10,388 nt of DNA from Tannerella sp. (GTDB lineage Bacteria > Bacteroidota > Bacteroidia > Bacteroidales > Tannerellaceae). Positions 1 to 7,105 of this stretch are shown here, piece after piece. The notes under the pieces were generated by a model, which ran no database searches, was not told where the DNA came from, and saw nothing but the letters and a program-made list of their open reading frames with translations. Each line of letters begins with the position of its first letter. The stretch's first letter is position 1. Made by a program: the position numbers and the translations under genes. The stretch covers positions 1-10,388 of the forward strand of contig JAISYY010000241.1 in NCBI GenBank assembly GCA_031269635.1, given 5' to 3'.

Positions 1-216
1 CGCCGGAAAGAGCTGGTCGGCGAAGGACACCGCCTGTTTGACGCCATGCGCAACAACCGGACGATCGAACGCAAGGGAAAATCGCACAATTCAGCCCTGC
101 TGACCGACGAGACGCGCTCATTCAACCGGGATTTCTATAAAATCCTGATGCCCGTTCCCACCGGGGAAATGAATGTGAATCCCAACATGCAGCAAAATCC
201 CGGCTACGGTAATTGA
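1..216 (+). CDS. SusD/RagB family nutrient-binding outer-membrane lipoprotein, C-terminal 71 residues (partial, 5' end outside window)
   Basis: Frame 1 is open from the first base and ends at TGA 214-216. The visible residues start with RRKELVGEGHRLFDAMRNNR and end with NPNMQQNPGYGN. The RRxEL-x-GEG-x-R-x-x-D-x-x-R block followed by a short 'PxPxxEMNxNPNMQQNPGY' ending is the usual C-terminus of SusD/RagB proteins. These are surface lipoproteins that sit as lids on SusC-type TonB-dependent transporters and bind glycans or peptides. The SusC partner would be expected upstream, outside the window. The gene is followed by a perfect hairpin and then by the convergent pnp gene, so it is likely the last gene of its operon. 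The substrate cannot be judged from this fragment. Confidence 0.93.
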   Translation, partial: RRKELVGEGHRLFDAMRNNRTIERKGKSHNSALLTDETRSFNRDFYKILMPVPTGEMNVNPNMQQNPGYGN

Positions 217-231
217 TGATTCATCGGCGCA

Positions 232-266
232 GGCGTATATCCGGCAACTCTTTCCGGATATACGCC
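232..266 (+). terminator. Perfect 13-bp hairpin downstream of the susD-like gene
   Basis: GGCGTATATCCGG (232-244) pairs perfectly with CCGGATATACGCC (254-266) around a 9-nt loop, starting 15 bases after the stop codon. No U-tract follows, so it is not a classical intrinsic terminator. It may end transcription weakly, or protect the mRNA 3' end after processing. Its position right after the last gene favours a 3'-end role. Confidence 0.6.
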
Positions 267-458
267 GGTGCCTTCCGGACGTCCGGCAACATTTCGCATC
301 CCTCAATGGAATCAGGATATTCCGCAGGTAAATGAGCAAAGCGCCGTTTCCGACAATGCCGGAACGTAACGAACTATCCGAACCGGTCAAATTCCCAACA
401 TGTTTTCTTGCACGGTTCGGGGTCGAGTCCGGCACCAATGGATTGTTGTATCCCGCTT
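267..458. other. Intergenic spacer between convergent susD-like gene and pnp
   Basis: Together with the flanking hairpins this gene-free gap spans 217-529. I read it on both strands and found no credible gene. An antisense open frame crossing 118-438 overlaps the real susD end and resembles nothing I know. A T-loop-like string near 420-436 does not fold into a tRNA. I see only the two terminator-like hairpins at its edges. Confidence 0.5.
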
Positions 459-497
459 AAAAAAAACAATACCTTCGTCATCGGAGACGAAGGTATT
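459..497 (-). terminator. Rho-independent terminator of pnp
   Basis: AATACCTTCGTC (468-479) and GACGAAGGTATT (486-497) form a perfect 12-bp stem with a 6-nt loop. Read on the - strand, the stem is followed by one G and then eight Ts (complement of A459-466). The hairpin starts about 33 bases beyond the pnp stop codon, as expected for a canonical terminator. Confidence 0.92.
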
Positions 498-529
498 ATG
501 AGAGTAATTCCGTACTTCTGAATACGGTT

Positions 530-2749
530 TTAGTTATTACCGCCGCGCCGGCCGCCGTCGCGATTATGCGAATGGCCGCCACCGCCGCCGTTATTCTGAC
601 GCGGAGGGCGTTGCGGACGCTCCTGCTCCTTATGTCCTTCCGGCTTCGGCAACAATGCTCTACGCGACAATTTAAACTTACCTGTCTTCGGATCAACATC
701 AACAAGTTTAACCGTCACGGGATCCCCCTCCCGGAGACCGGATTCTTCGACCGTATCCAAACGCCGCCAGTCTATTTCCGAAATATGGAGCAACCCATCT
801 TTGCCGGGCATAAATTCCACAAACGCCCCGTAAGGCATCACCGAAGAAATCTTGCCTTCGTACACTTCGCCTACTTCCGGCACGGCGACAATGATCTTGA
901 TAGCCTTGATAGCCGCGTCGATACTGTCCTTATTCGATCCGGAAACTTCAATCACGCCCTTATTATCAATCTCCTCGATAGAAATCGTAGCGCCGGTTTT
1001 TTCCTGTATTCCCTGGATAATCTTTCCGCCCGGCCCGATGATAGCGCCTATAAATTCTTTACCTACGGTAAATGTCTCTATGCGTGGTGCGTGCGGTTTC
1101 AGTTCGGGACGCGGTTGAGGCATCGCTTCCGTGATTTTGCCAAGTATGTGCAAACGTCCTTCTTTTGCCTGCGCCAATGCGTTCTCAAGTATCTCGTATG
1201 ACAGGCCGTCAACCTTGATGTCCATCTGTGTGGCCGTGATGCCGTCCTTCGTACCCGTAACCTTGAAATCCATATCTCCCAGGTGATCTTCATCACCAAG
1301 AATATCCGAGAGGATGGCATAATTTGTCCCTTTATTTTCGGAGATAAGCCCCATGGCGATTCCCGACACCGGCTTGCGGATCGGGATGCCGGCATCCATC
1401 AGCGCCAGCGTTCCGGCACAAACGGTAGCCATCGAAGACGACCCGTTTGATTCCAGGATATCCGATATGATACGCACGACATACGGATATTGTTCCGGCA
1501 TCATTCGTTTCAGTGCGCGGTGCGCCAGGTTACCGTGACCGATCTCGCGGCGCCCTACTGCGCGTTGCGGCCTTGCTTCGCCCGTTGAAAACGGCGGGAA
1601 ATTATAATGAAGGAGGAAACGCTCCTTACCGTGCGTCAACACATCGTCGATGATCTTTTCGTCGTTTTTCGTGCCGAGCGTAACGGTCGTCAATGACTGC
1701 GTTTCGCCCCGTGTAAATACGGCCGCCCCGTGAGGTCCGGGCAGATAATCCGTTTCGATCCATATCGGGCGGATCTCGGCGGTCTTGCGTCCGTCGAGGC
1801 GTTTGCCTTCATCCAGGATGGCACGGCGCATCGCTTCTTTCTCCACATCATGATAGTAGCGGTCGATAAGAGCGCTCTTTTCTCCCAGTTCCTCTTCCGA
1901 ATAGTGCGCTTTGAACTCCTCTTTAATCGCCTCGAAAGCCTCGGTTCTTTCCTGTTTGCCGCTGCCCGATACGGCAACCGCATAAACCTTGTCATAACAT
2001 GCTTCACGTACGGCTGCACGCAAATTTTCATCATTGTCTTCATGATTATATGCACGTTTCACCGTCTTGCCACATTCTTCGGCAAGCTCCAGTTGCACCC
2101 GGCAATGATCTTTAATCGCCTCATGAGCCACTTTGATCGCTTCGAGCATGTCCGATTCCTGCACCTCGCTCATTTCGCCTTCTACCATCATGATATTATC
2201 GGCCGTAGCGCCTACCATAATATCTATGTCGGCATTCTCCAGTTGCGAGAACGTAGGATTGATAACAAACCTGCCGCCCGTACGCGCGACGCGCACTTCC
2301 GAGATAGGCCCGTTAAACGGTATATCCGACACGGCCAGCGCAGCCGAGGCAGCCAATCCGGCCAGCGCATCCGGTATATCTTCCCTATCAGCCGAGAAAA
2401 GTATGATATTTACAAATACCTCTGCATGATAGTCGTCCGGAAAGAGCGGGCGTAAAACGCGGTCAACCAAACGCGACGTCAGCACCTCATAGTCGGAGGC
2501 TTTACCTTCCCTGCGGGTAAAACCGCCGGGAAAACGGCCGAACGCCGAAAATTTCTCTTTATAATCTACCTGAAGCGGCATAAAATCCGTACCCGGAGCC
2601 GCATCTTTCGCTCCGCAAACGGTCGCAAGCAACACCGTGTTTCCCATACGTACCGTCACAGCACCGTCGGCCTGTTTGGCCAACTTCCCGGTTTCGACAG
2701 TGATAGTCCTTCCATCACCCAAATCAATCGTCTTGTTAATTACATTCAT
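530..2749 (-). CDS. pnp: Polynucleotide phosphorylase (polyribonucleotide nucleotidyltransferase)
   Basis: The protein has 739 residues. PNPase degrades RNA 3' to 5' with phosphate, releasing nucleoside diphosphates, and acts as a cytoplasmic trimer in mRNA decay and RNA quality control. Domains in order: first RNase PH-like core (about 1-145, with FSAFGRFPGGFTRREG near 68-82), all-helical linker (about 240-310), second RNase PH core (about 315-550), KH domain (about 555-620, GPGG loop at 572-575) and S1 domain (about 627-699). The catalytic block GDEDHLGDMDFKVTGT (485-500) keeps both acidic residues D486 and D492, at the same numbers as in E. coli. The last 40 residues form a Pro/Arg/Gly-rich tail with a Gly5 run and RGG-like pieces. 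The ATG at 2747-2749 has an AT-rich leader with no clear Shine-Dalgarno. The gene has its own promoter and terminator and is divergent from a DEAD-box helicase gene. Confidence 0.98.
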   Translation of the reverse strand: MNVINKTIDLGDGRTITVETGKLAKQADGAVTVRMGNTVLLATVCGAKDAAPGTDFMPLQVDYKEKFSAFGRFPGGFTRREGKASDYEVLTSRLVDRVLRPLFPDDYHAEVFVNIILFSADREDIPDALAGLAASAALAVSDIPFNGPISEVRVARTGGRFVINPTFSQLENADIDIMVGATADNIMMVEGEMSEVQESDMLEAIKVAHEAIKDHCRVQLELAEECGKTVKRAYNHEDNDENLRAAVREACYDKVYAVAVSGSGKQERTEAFEAIKEEFKAHYSEEELGEKSALIDRYYHDVEKEAMRRAILDEGKRLDGRKTAEIRPIWIETDYLPGPHGAAVFTRGETQSLTTVTLGTKNDEKIIDDVLTHGKERFLLHYNFPPFSTGEARPQRAVGRREIGHGNLAHRALKRMMPEQYPYVVRIISDILESNGSSSMATVCAGTLALMDAGIPIRKPVSGIAMGLISENKGTNYAILSDILGDEDHLGDMDFKVTGTKDGITATQMDIKVDGLSYEILENALAQAKEGRLHILGKITEAMPQPRPELKPHAPRIETFTVGKEFIGAIIGPGGKIIQGIQEKTGATISIEEIDNKGVIEVSGSNKDSIDAAIKAIKIIVAVPEVGEVYEGKISSVMPYGAFVEFMPGKDGLLHISEIDWRRLDTVEESGLREGDPVTVKLVDVDPKTGKFKLSRRALLPKPEGHKEQERPQRPPRQNNGGGGGHSHNRDGGRRGGNN

Positions 2750-2848
2750 CTTTTAATTTTTTTTACATCTTATATCGTTTACTTCTTATCCCGAACATCT
2801 TTTCAAACAAAGCATATACATCTTTAATTGATATTATTAAAATTCCGG

Positions 2849-2878
2849 CAAAGATAGTGAAAGCGCGGGAAAAGACAA
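2849..2878 (-). promoter_or_regulatory. Bacteroidetes-type promoter for pnp
   Basis: Read on the - strand, TTG (complement of 2876-2878) is followed after 19 nt by TATCTTTG (complement of 2849-2856). This matches the Bacteroidetes -33 TTG / -7 TAnnTTTG pattern. Transcription would start near 2842, giving a leader of about 90 nt that is AT-rich with no strong hairpin I could see. Confidence 0.75.
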
Positions 2879-2906
2879 AAATAATCCCCTTTTTATTTTT
2901 ACTCCC

Positions 2907-2932
2907 CGAAATAAAACATTTTTTTTATTTCG
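2907..2932. repeat. Perfect 10-bp inverted repeat between divergent pnp and helicase promoters
   Basis: CGAAATAAAA (2907-2916) and TTTTATTTCG (2923-2932) are exact reverse complements around a 6-nt spacer. The element lies 28 bases outside the pnp -33 box and 8 bases upstream of the helicase -33 box. That placement would suit an operator or an architectural-protein site. It is AT-rich in an AT-rich gap, so chance occurrence is a real alternative. Confidence 0.45.
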
Positions 2933-2940
2933 CAAAATAA

Positions 2941-2972
2941 TTGCAAACTATCAATTATTTATAGTATCTTTG
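2941..2972 (+). promoter_or_regulatory. Bacteroidetes-type promoter for the DEAD-box helicase gene
   Basis: TTG (2941-2943) and TATCTTTG (2965-2972) are separated by 21 nt, a good fit to the -33/-7 consensus. The expected start is near 2979, giving a leader of about 50 nt before the ATG at 3032. This argues against the upstream TTG codon at 2987 as the translation start. Confidence 0.8.
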
Positions 2973-3031
2973 CGGCCTTTTAAACATTGAAACGAGCCCC
3001 GTATAAGAAAAAAGGGGGTAAAATAATCTTT

Positions 3032-4786
3032 ATGAATAAATTTGAAGAATTGGGCATCATGCCTGAAATTATCAGGGCTATCAGCGAGATGGGTTACGCT
3101 GCGCCCATGCCGGTACAGGAAGAAGTGATCCCCCTTATGCTGGGAAACAACAGGGATATAATCGCACTGGCGCAAACCGGAACCGGGAAAACGGCGGCGT
3201 ACGGCCTGCCCGTATTACAAAAAACGAATGTCGAATTGCGCCGTCCGCAGACGCTTATTCTCTGCCCCACACGCGAATTGTGCCTGCAGATTGCGTCCGA
3301 CCTGAACGATTATTCAAAATATATGGAACACATGTCCGTCCTTCCCGTTTACGGAGGATCAAGCATCGAAAGCCAGATTAAGACGCTCTCCAAAGGCGTA
3401 CAGATAATCGTTGCCACGCCGGGACGCCTGCTTGACCTGATGAACAGGCGCGTTGCGGATCTCTCCTGCATCAAAAACGTCATACTCGACGAAGCGGACG
3501 AAATGTTGTCTATGGGATTTTCCGAGAGCATCGAAGAAATATTATCGAAAGTGCCTTCGGAACGTACCATGCTCCTTTTTTCCGCTACGATGCCGAAAGA
3601 AATTGCAAAGATAGCAGGGCGTTATATGCATTCGCCGCAAGAAATCGTTATTGGCGGGAAAAACAGGGGAAACGAGAACATCCGCCATATCTACTTCACG
3701 GTACATGCCAAAGACAAGTACCTGGCGCTTAAACGTATCGCCGATTATTACCCCAATATCTACGGCATCATTTTTTGCCGTACGCGGCGCGAAACGCAGG
3801 AAATAGCGGACAAACTCATACATGACGGCTATAACGCCGACGCCCTGCACGGCGAACTCACGCAGGCGGCACGCGACTATGTGATGCAGAAATTCCGCAA
3901 CCGCAACCTGCAACTGCTCGTCGCCACGGACGTCGCAGCAAGGGGGCTGGACGTCGACGACCTGACGCACGTCGTCCATTTCGGCTTGCCCGACGAAACG
4001 GAAGCCTATACGCACCGGAGCGGACGTACCGCCCGCGCCGGCAAGACCGGCATCTCAATCGCGATCTGCCACATAAAGGAGAAAGGGAAATTACGCAAAA
4101 TAATGGACGCCGCAAATTGCAAATTTGAAAAAGGCGTCATCCCCGACAGCAAAACAATATGCGAAAAACAACTTTTCAATTTCGCCGGCAAAATTGAAAA
4201 AGTGAAAGTAAACGAAGACGATATTGCCGCCTTAATGCCCTCCATATTTCGCAAACTGGAGTGGCTCGAAAAGGAAGATATCATAAAACGAATCATCTCC
4301 CTTGAATTTAACCGCCTTATTGATTACTACCACGACGCCGGCGAAATTGAAAATGTAGATGAGCCCGGGACCGGAAGAAAGCGCGAAGGAAAAGAAGGAA
4401 AACGAAGACTGTCGTCCGAACGCGCCGAAGACGGAATGAAAATTCTAAAGATAAACTTCGGCCTGAAAAACGCGCTCGTACCGTCACAACTGATAGAACT
4501 GCTGAATCGTTGCGTGAAGGGCAAAAAAGTAGATGTGGGACGCATCGAACTGCACGATGATTTCACGCTTTTTGAAGTCGACAAAGCCGAAGCGGGGCGT
4601 GTCATGGATGCGTTGAACAGTTTCGAGGCCGACGGCAAGGCAATCGTTGTAAAACCAGCTACCGAAAAAGGACGCCGCCCGGAGAAAAATTACATGGCAT
4701 CCAACCTCCGCTCCGGGAAAAAAGAAGGCAATCATAATTACAGAAATCATTACGAAAAAAACAAAAAAAGAAAAAAACGCAATTAA
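3032..4786 (+). CDS. DEAD-box ATP-dependent RNA helicase with DbpA-type RNA-binding domain
   Basis: From ATG 3032 the protein has 584 residues. All DEAD-box motifs are present: Q motif (F4 to Q29), AQTGTGKT (47-54), PTREL (79-83), GG (108-109), TPGR (129-132), DEAD (153-156), SAT (185-187), IIFCRTR (246-252), TDVAARGLD (299-307) and HRSGRTARAG (328-337). These make an intact two-RecA-domain ATPase that unwinds or remodels RNA. About 468-543 matches the RRM-like domain of DbpA/CsdA helicases, which binds structured rRNA, so ribosome assembly or cold-shock RNA remodelling is likely. It ends in a Lys/Arg-rich tail of about 40 residues. A longer form from TTG 2987 is possible but would start almost at the transcript end; ATG 3032 matches the usual family N-terminus. 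DeaD/CsdA and DbpA cannot be separated with certainty, so no symbol is given. Confidence 0.95.
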   Translation: MNKFEELGIMPEIIRAISEMGYAAPMPVQEEVIPLMLGNNRDIIALAQTGTGKTAAYGLPVLQKTNVELRRPQTLILCPTRELCLQIASDLNDYSKYMEHMSVLPVYGGSSIESQIKTLSKGVQIIVATPGRLLDLMNRRVADLSCIKNVILDEADEMLSMGFSESIEEILSKVPSERTMLLFSATMPKEIAKIAGRYMHSPQEIVIGGKNRGNENIRHIYFTVHAKDKYLALKRIADYYPNIYGIIFCRTRRETQEIADKLIHDGYNADALHGELTQAARDYVMQKFRNRNLQLLVATDVAARGLDVDDLTHVVHFGLPDETEAYTHRSGRTARAGKTGISIAICHIKEKGKLRKIMDAANCKFEKGVIPDSKTICEKQLFNFAGKIEKVKVNEDDIAALMPSIFRKLEWLEKEDIIKRIISLEFNRLIDYYHDAGEIENVDEPGTGRKREGKEGKRRLSSERAEDGMKILKINFGLKNALVPSQLIELLNRCVKGKKVDVGRIELHDDFTLFEVDKAEAGRVMDALNSFEADGKAIVVKPATEKGRRPEKNYMASNLRSGKKEGNHNYRNHYEKNKKRKKRN

Positions 4787-4799
4787 TTCGTCTTTTAGT

Positions 4800-4850
4800 T
4801 TGATATTTCGAAGTCTTTGTTTTACCTTTGCCACGTTTCAGGTATCTTTG
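4800..4850 (+). promoter_or_regulatory. One or two tandem Bacteroidetes-type promoters for the 5002 gene
   Basis: The first set is TTG (4800-4802) with TACCTTTG (4823-4830), spaced by 20 nt, a very good match. A second -7 box, TATCTTTG (4843-4850), lies 20 bases further on; its best -33 candidate is TTG 4817-4819 with a 23-nt gap, longer than usual. Start sites would fall near 4837 and 4857. The leader to the ATG at 5002 would be roughly 145-165 nt. Confidence 0.65.
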
Positions 4851-4874
4851 AATAATGGACTGAATAACGGGCGT

Positions 4875-4979
4875 TGAATATTGGAAGTTGTTTTTTGATA
4901 TAGTAACTGCGCTAATATTCAGTTGTTTCCACGTCCGGAACAGAGTAAAACAAACCCTTTCGCCGGAAACTGTAAGGGT
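4875..4979 (+). other. Long 5' leader with two possible stem-loops
   Basis: TGAATATT (4875-4882) can pair with AATATTCA (4914-4921), and ACCCTT (4954-4959) with AAGGGT (4974-4979). The second ends 22 bases before the start codon of the 5002 gene. Both stems are short and I recognise no known riboswitch. They could affect translation, or be chance. Confidence 0.25.
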
Positions 4980-5001
4980 ATAAAATTTTATTTTATAGCG
5001 T

Positions 5002-6657
5002 ATGAAACATTTTGCTATTTGTATTTTATTGACGCTCGGAGCTGCATATAACCTCCAGGCACAGGATAAGATCGTATTGCGTAACGGAAGGACGATTGAA
5101 GTACGTGTGCAAAGGAGCCTTGAAAATCGTGTGGAATACACGTATCTCGGGGAAACTTCGGTTTATGAAAGACCTAAAACAGCTATTTCCTATATACTTT
5201 ACGAGGATGGCCGGAAAGAAATCTGTGATGATACGTTACGTGAAAGTGCACCGGATAACCGCAGTTCGTCTTCAAACCGTGCATCTTCTTCCTCCGGTCA
5301 GAGAGCTTCGGGCCGCCCGCCCGCTACCGGAAACAGTTTGCCGAACGAGGACGGAATATCCTGGCAGGACGTAAAAACAACGTTTGCCGAATCCGACGTT
5401 CGCGGCATGACCCGTCTGAACCGTATCTCGGCCATGTCAAGCGTAAGTTACAAAGATGCGATTCAGCAATTAAAGAAAAAAGCTGCGGCTATCGGGGGGA
5501 CAATGATTCTCGTCATGGATGTGCCCGAAAACGGGGAGGGTGAAGATATAGAAGTGATCGGCATCGCTTATCGCGACGAAAACATGCAATATACTCCGGG
5601 AAGCGCGAGCAACCGAAGCAACGCCGCCCCGGTCGAATCATCGTCAAACGTCCGTCGTCGCCGTATCGCACAGCAAATGGAAAGCTATAATAACGAATCG
5701 GATCTGCAATACGAAGATAATACCGATAACACGTCACGCAACACACGCGCTGCTTCGCGCCAGACGCCTTCCACGTCACGGCAGACGTCCGGCGGCGGGA
5801 ATACGCCCGATGCGGTTTACCTGACAAGCGGACGCGTCATCAAGGGAGTCATTGAAGAATTTGAACCGGATGATTTCGTAAGCATACGTACTCCGGCAGG
5901 TAAAGTGTACGAATATTCGATGGACGACGTCAAGCGGGTATCACGCGGCGCGGCGCCCCAATCATCGTCGCGCGGTTCGTCACGATATAAAGATGACGAC
6001 CGGTATGGCGACAGGTCTTCTTCGGAAGACGGCTATAAAATAAGCGGATACAAAGGAATAGTTGATGCCGGTTATAATCTGGCCATAGGCGGAACGGGAG
6101 AACGGGGAGCTTTCGAGATAAATACAAGCCACGGATATCGGATAAACGAATACCTCTTTGTCGGGGCAGGTGTCGGATTGCACATCTATAATGCACGCGA
6201 TATCAATCTGAAAGATACGGCGAGTTATCCTCAATATGTGGGAATCCAAACCAACGGCATCATCCGGCCGACAGATTCGGTGACTTATATGCATGCCGTC
6301 GATTCGTCCTACATGACGTTGCCGATATTTTTGGATATACGCGGATATTACCCGATTCCGAACAGCCCCATCACCCCGTTTGCGATGTTCCGTCTCGGTT
6401 ATGCATTTAACCTCAGCGACGGATTCGGAGGAATGGGACTGTACATGAATCCTGCCGTCGGAATAAAATATCAGGTAGCTCCTAAAATAGGCATCAACTT
6501 CAGCATCGGATATGCATATCAGAACTATGGAGGCATACCGGCGAACGGAGGATATGGATATTATTACTACAAGGACCGGGCAGGCAAAGCCGGTAACGTC
6601 AAATACGAGGCCAAAGGAGCCGGGGGATTCAGCCTGAAACTGGGTGTTGAATTTTAA
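5002..6657 (+). CDS. Secreted multidomain outer-membrane beta-barrel protein (function unknown)
   Basis: The 551-residue protein starts with a signal peptide (MKHFAICILLTLGAAYNLQA, cleavage near residue 20). Residues 22-76 form a small beta-rich unit beginning DKIVLRNGRTIEV. Residues 269-314 hold a similar unit beginning DAVYLTSGRVIKGV; the shared pattern D-x-[IV]-x-L-x-x-G-R-x-I suggests internal duplication. Between them, 119-193 (with LKKKAAAIGGTMILVMDV) resembles the YbjQ/RcsF/DUF4156-like fold by pattern only. Ser/Arg/Asn-rich linkers (about 78-112, 195-268, 315-345) separate the units. Residues 347-551 alternate aromatic strands and turns and end in LKLGVEF, as in 8-stranded OmpA/OmpW-like barrels assembled by BAM. 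The protein is probably an outer-membrane barrel with periplasmic N-terminal domains, perhaps a sensor or envelope-binding protein. The role is unknown. It has its own promoter and a strong terminator, so is likely monocistronic. Confidence 0.85.
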   Translation: MKHFAICILLTLGAAYNLQAQDKIVLRNGRTIEVRVQRSLENRVEYTYLGETSVYERPKTAISYILYEDGRKEICDDTLRESAPDNRSSSSNRASSSSGQRASGRPPATGNSLPNEDGISWQDVKTTFAESDVRGMTRLNRISAMSSVSYKDAIQQLKKKAAAIGGTMILVMDVPENGEGEDIEVIGIAYRDENMQYTPGSASNRSNAAPVESSSNVRRRRIAQQMESYNNESDLQYEDNTDNTSRNTRAASRQTPSTSRQTSGGGNTPDAVYLTSGRVIKGVIEEFEPDDFVSIRTPAGKVYEYSMDDVKRVSRGAAPQSSSRGSSRYKDDDRYGDRSSSEDGYKISGYKGIVDAGYNLAIGGTGERGAFEINTSHGYRINEYLFVGAGVGLHIYNARDINLKDTASYPQYVGIQTNGIIRPTDSVTYMHAVDSSYMTLPIFLDIRGYYPIPNSPITPFAMFRLGYAFNLSDGFGGMGLYMNPAVGIKYQVAPKIGINFSIGYAYQNYGGIPANGGYGYYYYKDRAGKAGNVKYEAKGAGGFSLKLGVEF

Positions 6658-6677
6658 CCCGGAAGGAATCGTCGGGA

Positions 6678-6740
6678 AAGAAGGAGGTATCGGCCGTTGA
6701 GTTACACCGTAACCCAACGGCCGATACTTCCTTTTTCTTC
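6678..6740 (+). terminator. Very strong, probably bidirectional intrinsic terminator
   Basis: A stem of about 17 bp pairs 6683-6699 with 6715-6731, with one G-T wobble. It extends outward through A/T pairs to 6678-6736. Inside it, after one A/C mismatch, GTTAC (6701-6705) pairs with GTAAC (6709-6713) around a 3-nt loop. TTTTTCTTC follows on the + strand, giving a U-tract for the 5002 gene. On the - strand the hairpin also closes the decayed nuclease gene, whose stop codon lies at 6702-6704 in the inner stem. Confidence 0.9.
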
Positions 6741-6908
6741 GCTAAACGCCACGCCGGCCTTCACTAATTGGTTGCCGTTCGCCGTAAACGGTATCAGGTA
6801 ACCTTTCGTGTCAATCTGTTCCAGGGCTTTTTCGGCCGTGGCATTTTTCTCTACTTTAAATTCAACGACGAACACCGCGTCGGATTTCCGGTCTTCCGGA
6901 CGGGATCT
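6702..6908 (-). pseudogene. Remnant of a PD-(D/E)XK nuclease-domain protein (DUF1703 / AAA-ATPase-like family), C-terminal 68 codons
   Basis: Read on the - strand, the frame runs RSRPEDRKSDAVFVVEFKVE, then ...ALEQIDTKGYLIPF..., and ends GSIGRWVTV with TAA at 6704-6702. 'KSDAVFVVEFK' carries the D...E-x-K core of PD-(D/E)XK folds. The 'ALEQIDxKGYLxPF...VKxGVxFS...IGxW' ending is typical of the large Bacteroidetes family of AAA-ATPase-like proteins with a C-terminal nuclease-like domain (PDDEXK_9/DUF1703). Those proteins usually have about 500 residues; here the frame is closed by TAA at 6911-6909, and only about 22 unconvincing codons precede it from an ATG at 6977. The body of the gene, including the ATPase domain, is gone. 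No function is expected. Confidence 0.8.
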
Positions 6909-7036
6909 TTACCTCCGTTGAGGACATTGGGCGTGTACCTTCGCCGGGAACAAGGCCGGAAAGAGGCAAGATGTCATAAAAAACACTAATTATCGAGTAA
7001 AATCATTTAATCTTATATAATTAATGTAACTTCGAC

Positions 7037-7067
7037 TTGCCGGATTCAATGCAATTTTACATCTTTG
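7037..7067 (+). promoter_or_regulatory. Bacteroidetes-type promoter for the fimbrial gene pair
   Basis: TTG (7037-7039) is followed after 20 nt by CATCTTTG (7060-7067), one base off TAnnTTTG. The predicted start is near 7074, about 32 nt before ATG 7106. This excludes the in-frame TTG at 7037 as a translation start. I found no invertible repeats around it, although promoter inversion is common at Bacteroidales surface loci. Confidence 0.6.
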
Positions 7068-7105
7068 CCGACTATATAAATTATTTAAACATAAATTGTG
7101 CGTGT

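Noticed and set aside
413..438. tRNA-like 3' end (GGTCGAGTCC...CACCA)
   Set aside because: The five-base T-stem does not pair, there is no acceptor partner upstream, and no anticodon arm can be drawn.
1730..2455. 241-residue open frame antisense to pnp
   Set aside because: It lies wholly within the clear pnp gene, has no recognisable domain, and is typical of antisense frames in GC-rich codons.
2987..3031. TTG start extending the helicase by 15 residues
   Set aside because: It would begin within about 8 bases of the predicted transcript start, and the family N-terminus fits ATG 3032.
5980..6717. 245-residue open frame antisense to the barrel gene
   Set aside because: It overlaps a well-supported secreted barrel protein, and its translation shows no plausible domain or signal peptide.
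6768..6989. 73-residue + strand open frame in the gap before the fimbrial gene
   Set aside because: It is antisense to the PD-(D/E)XK remnant, whose translation is clearly recognisable on the - strand.
7037..7105. TTG start extending the fimbrial lipoprotein by 23 residues
   Set aside because: It coincides with the -33 box of the promoter and would bury the lipoprotein signal peptide inside the chain.
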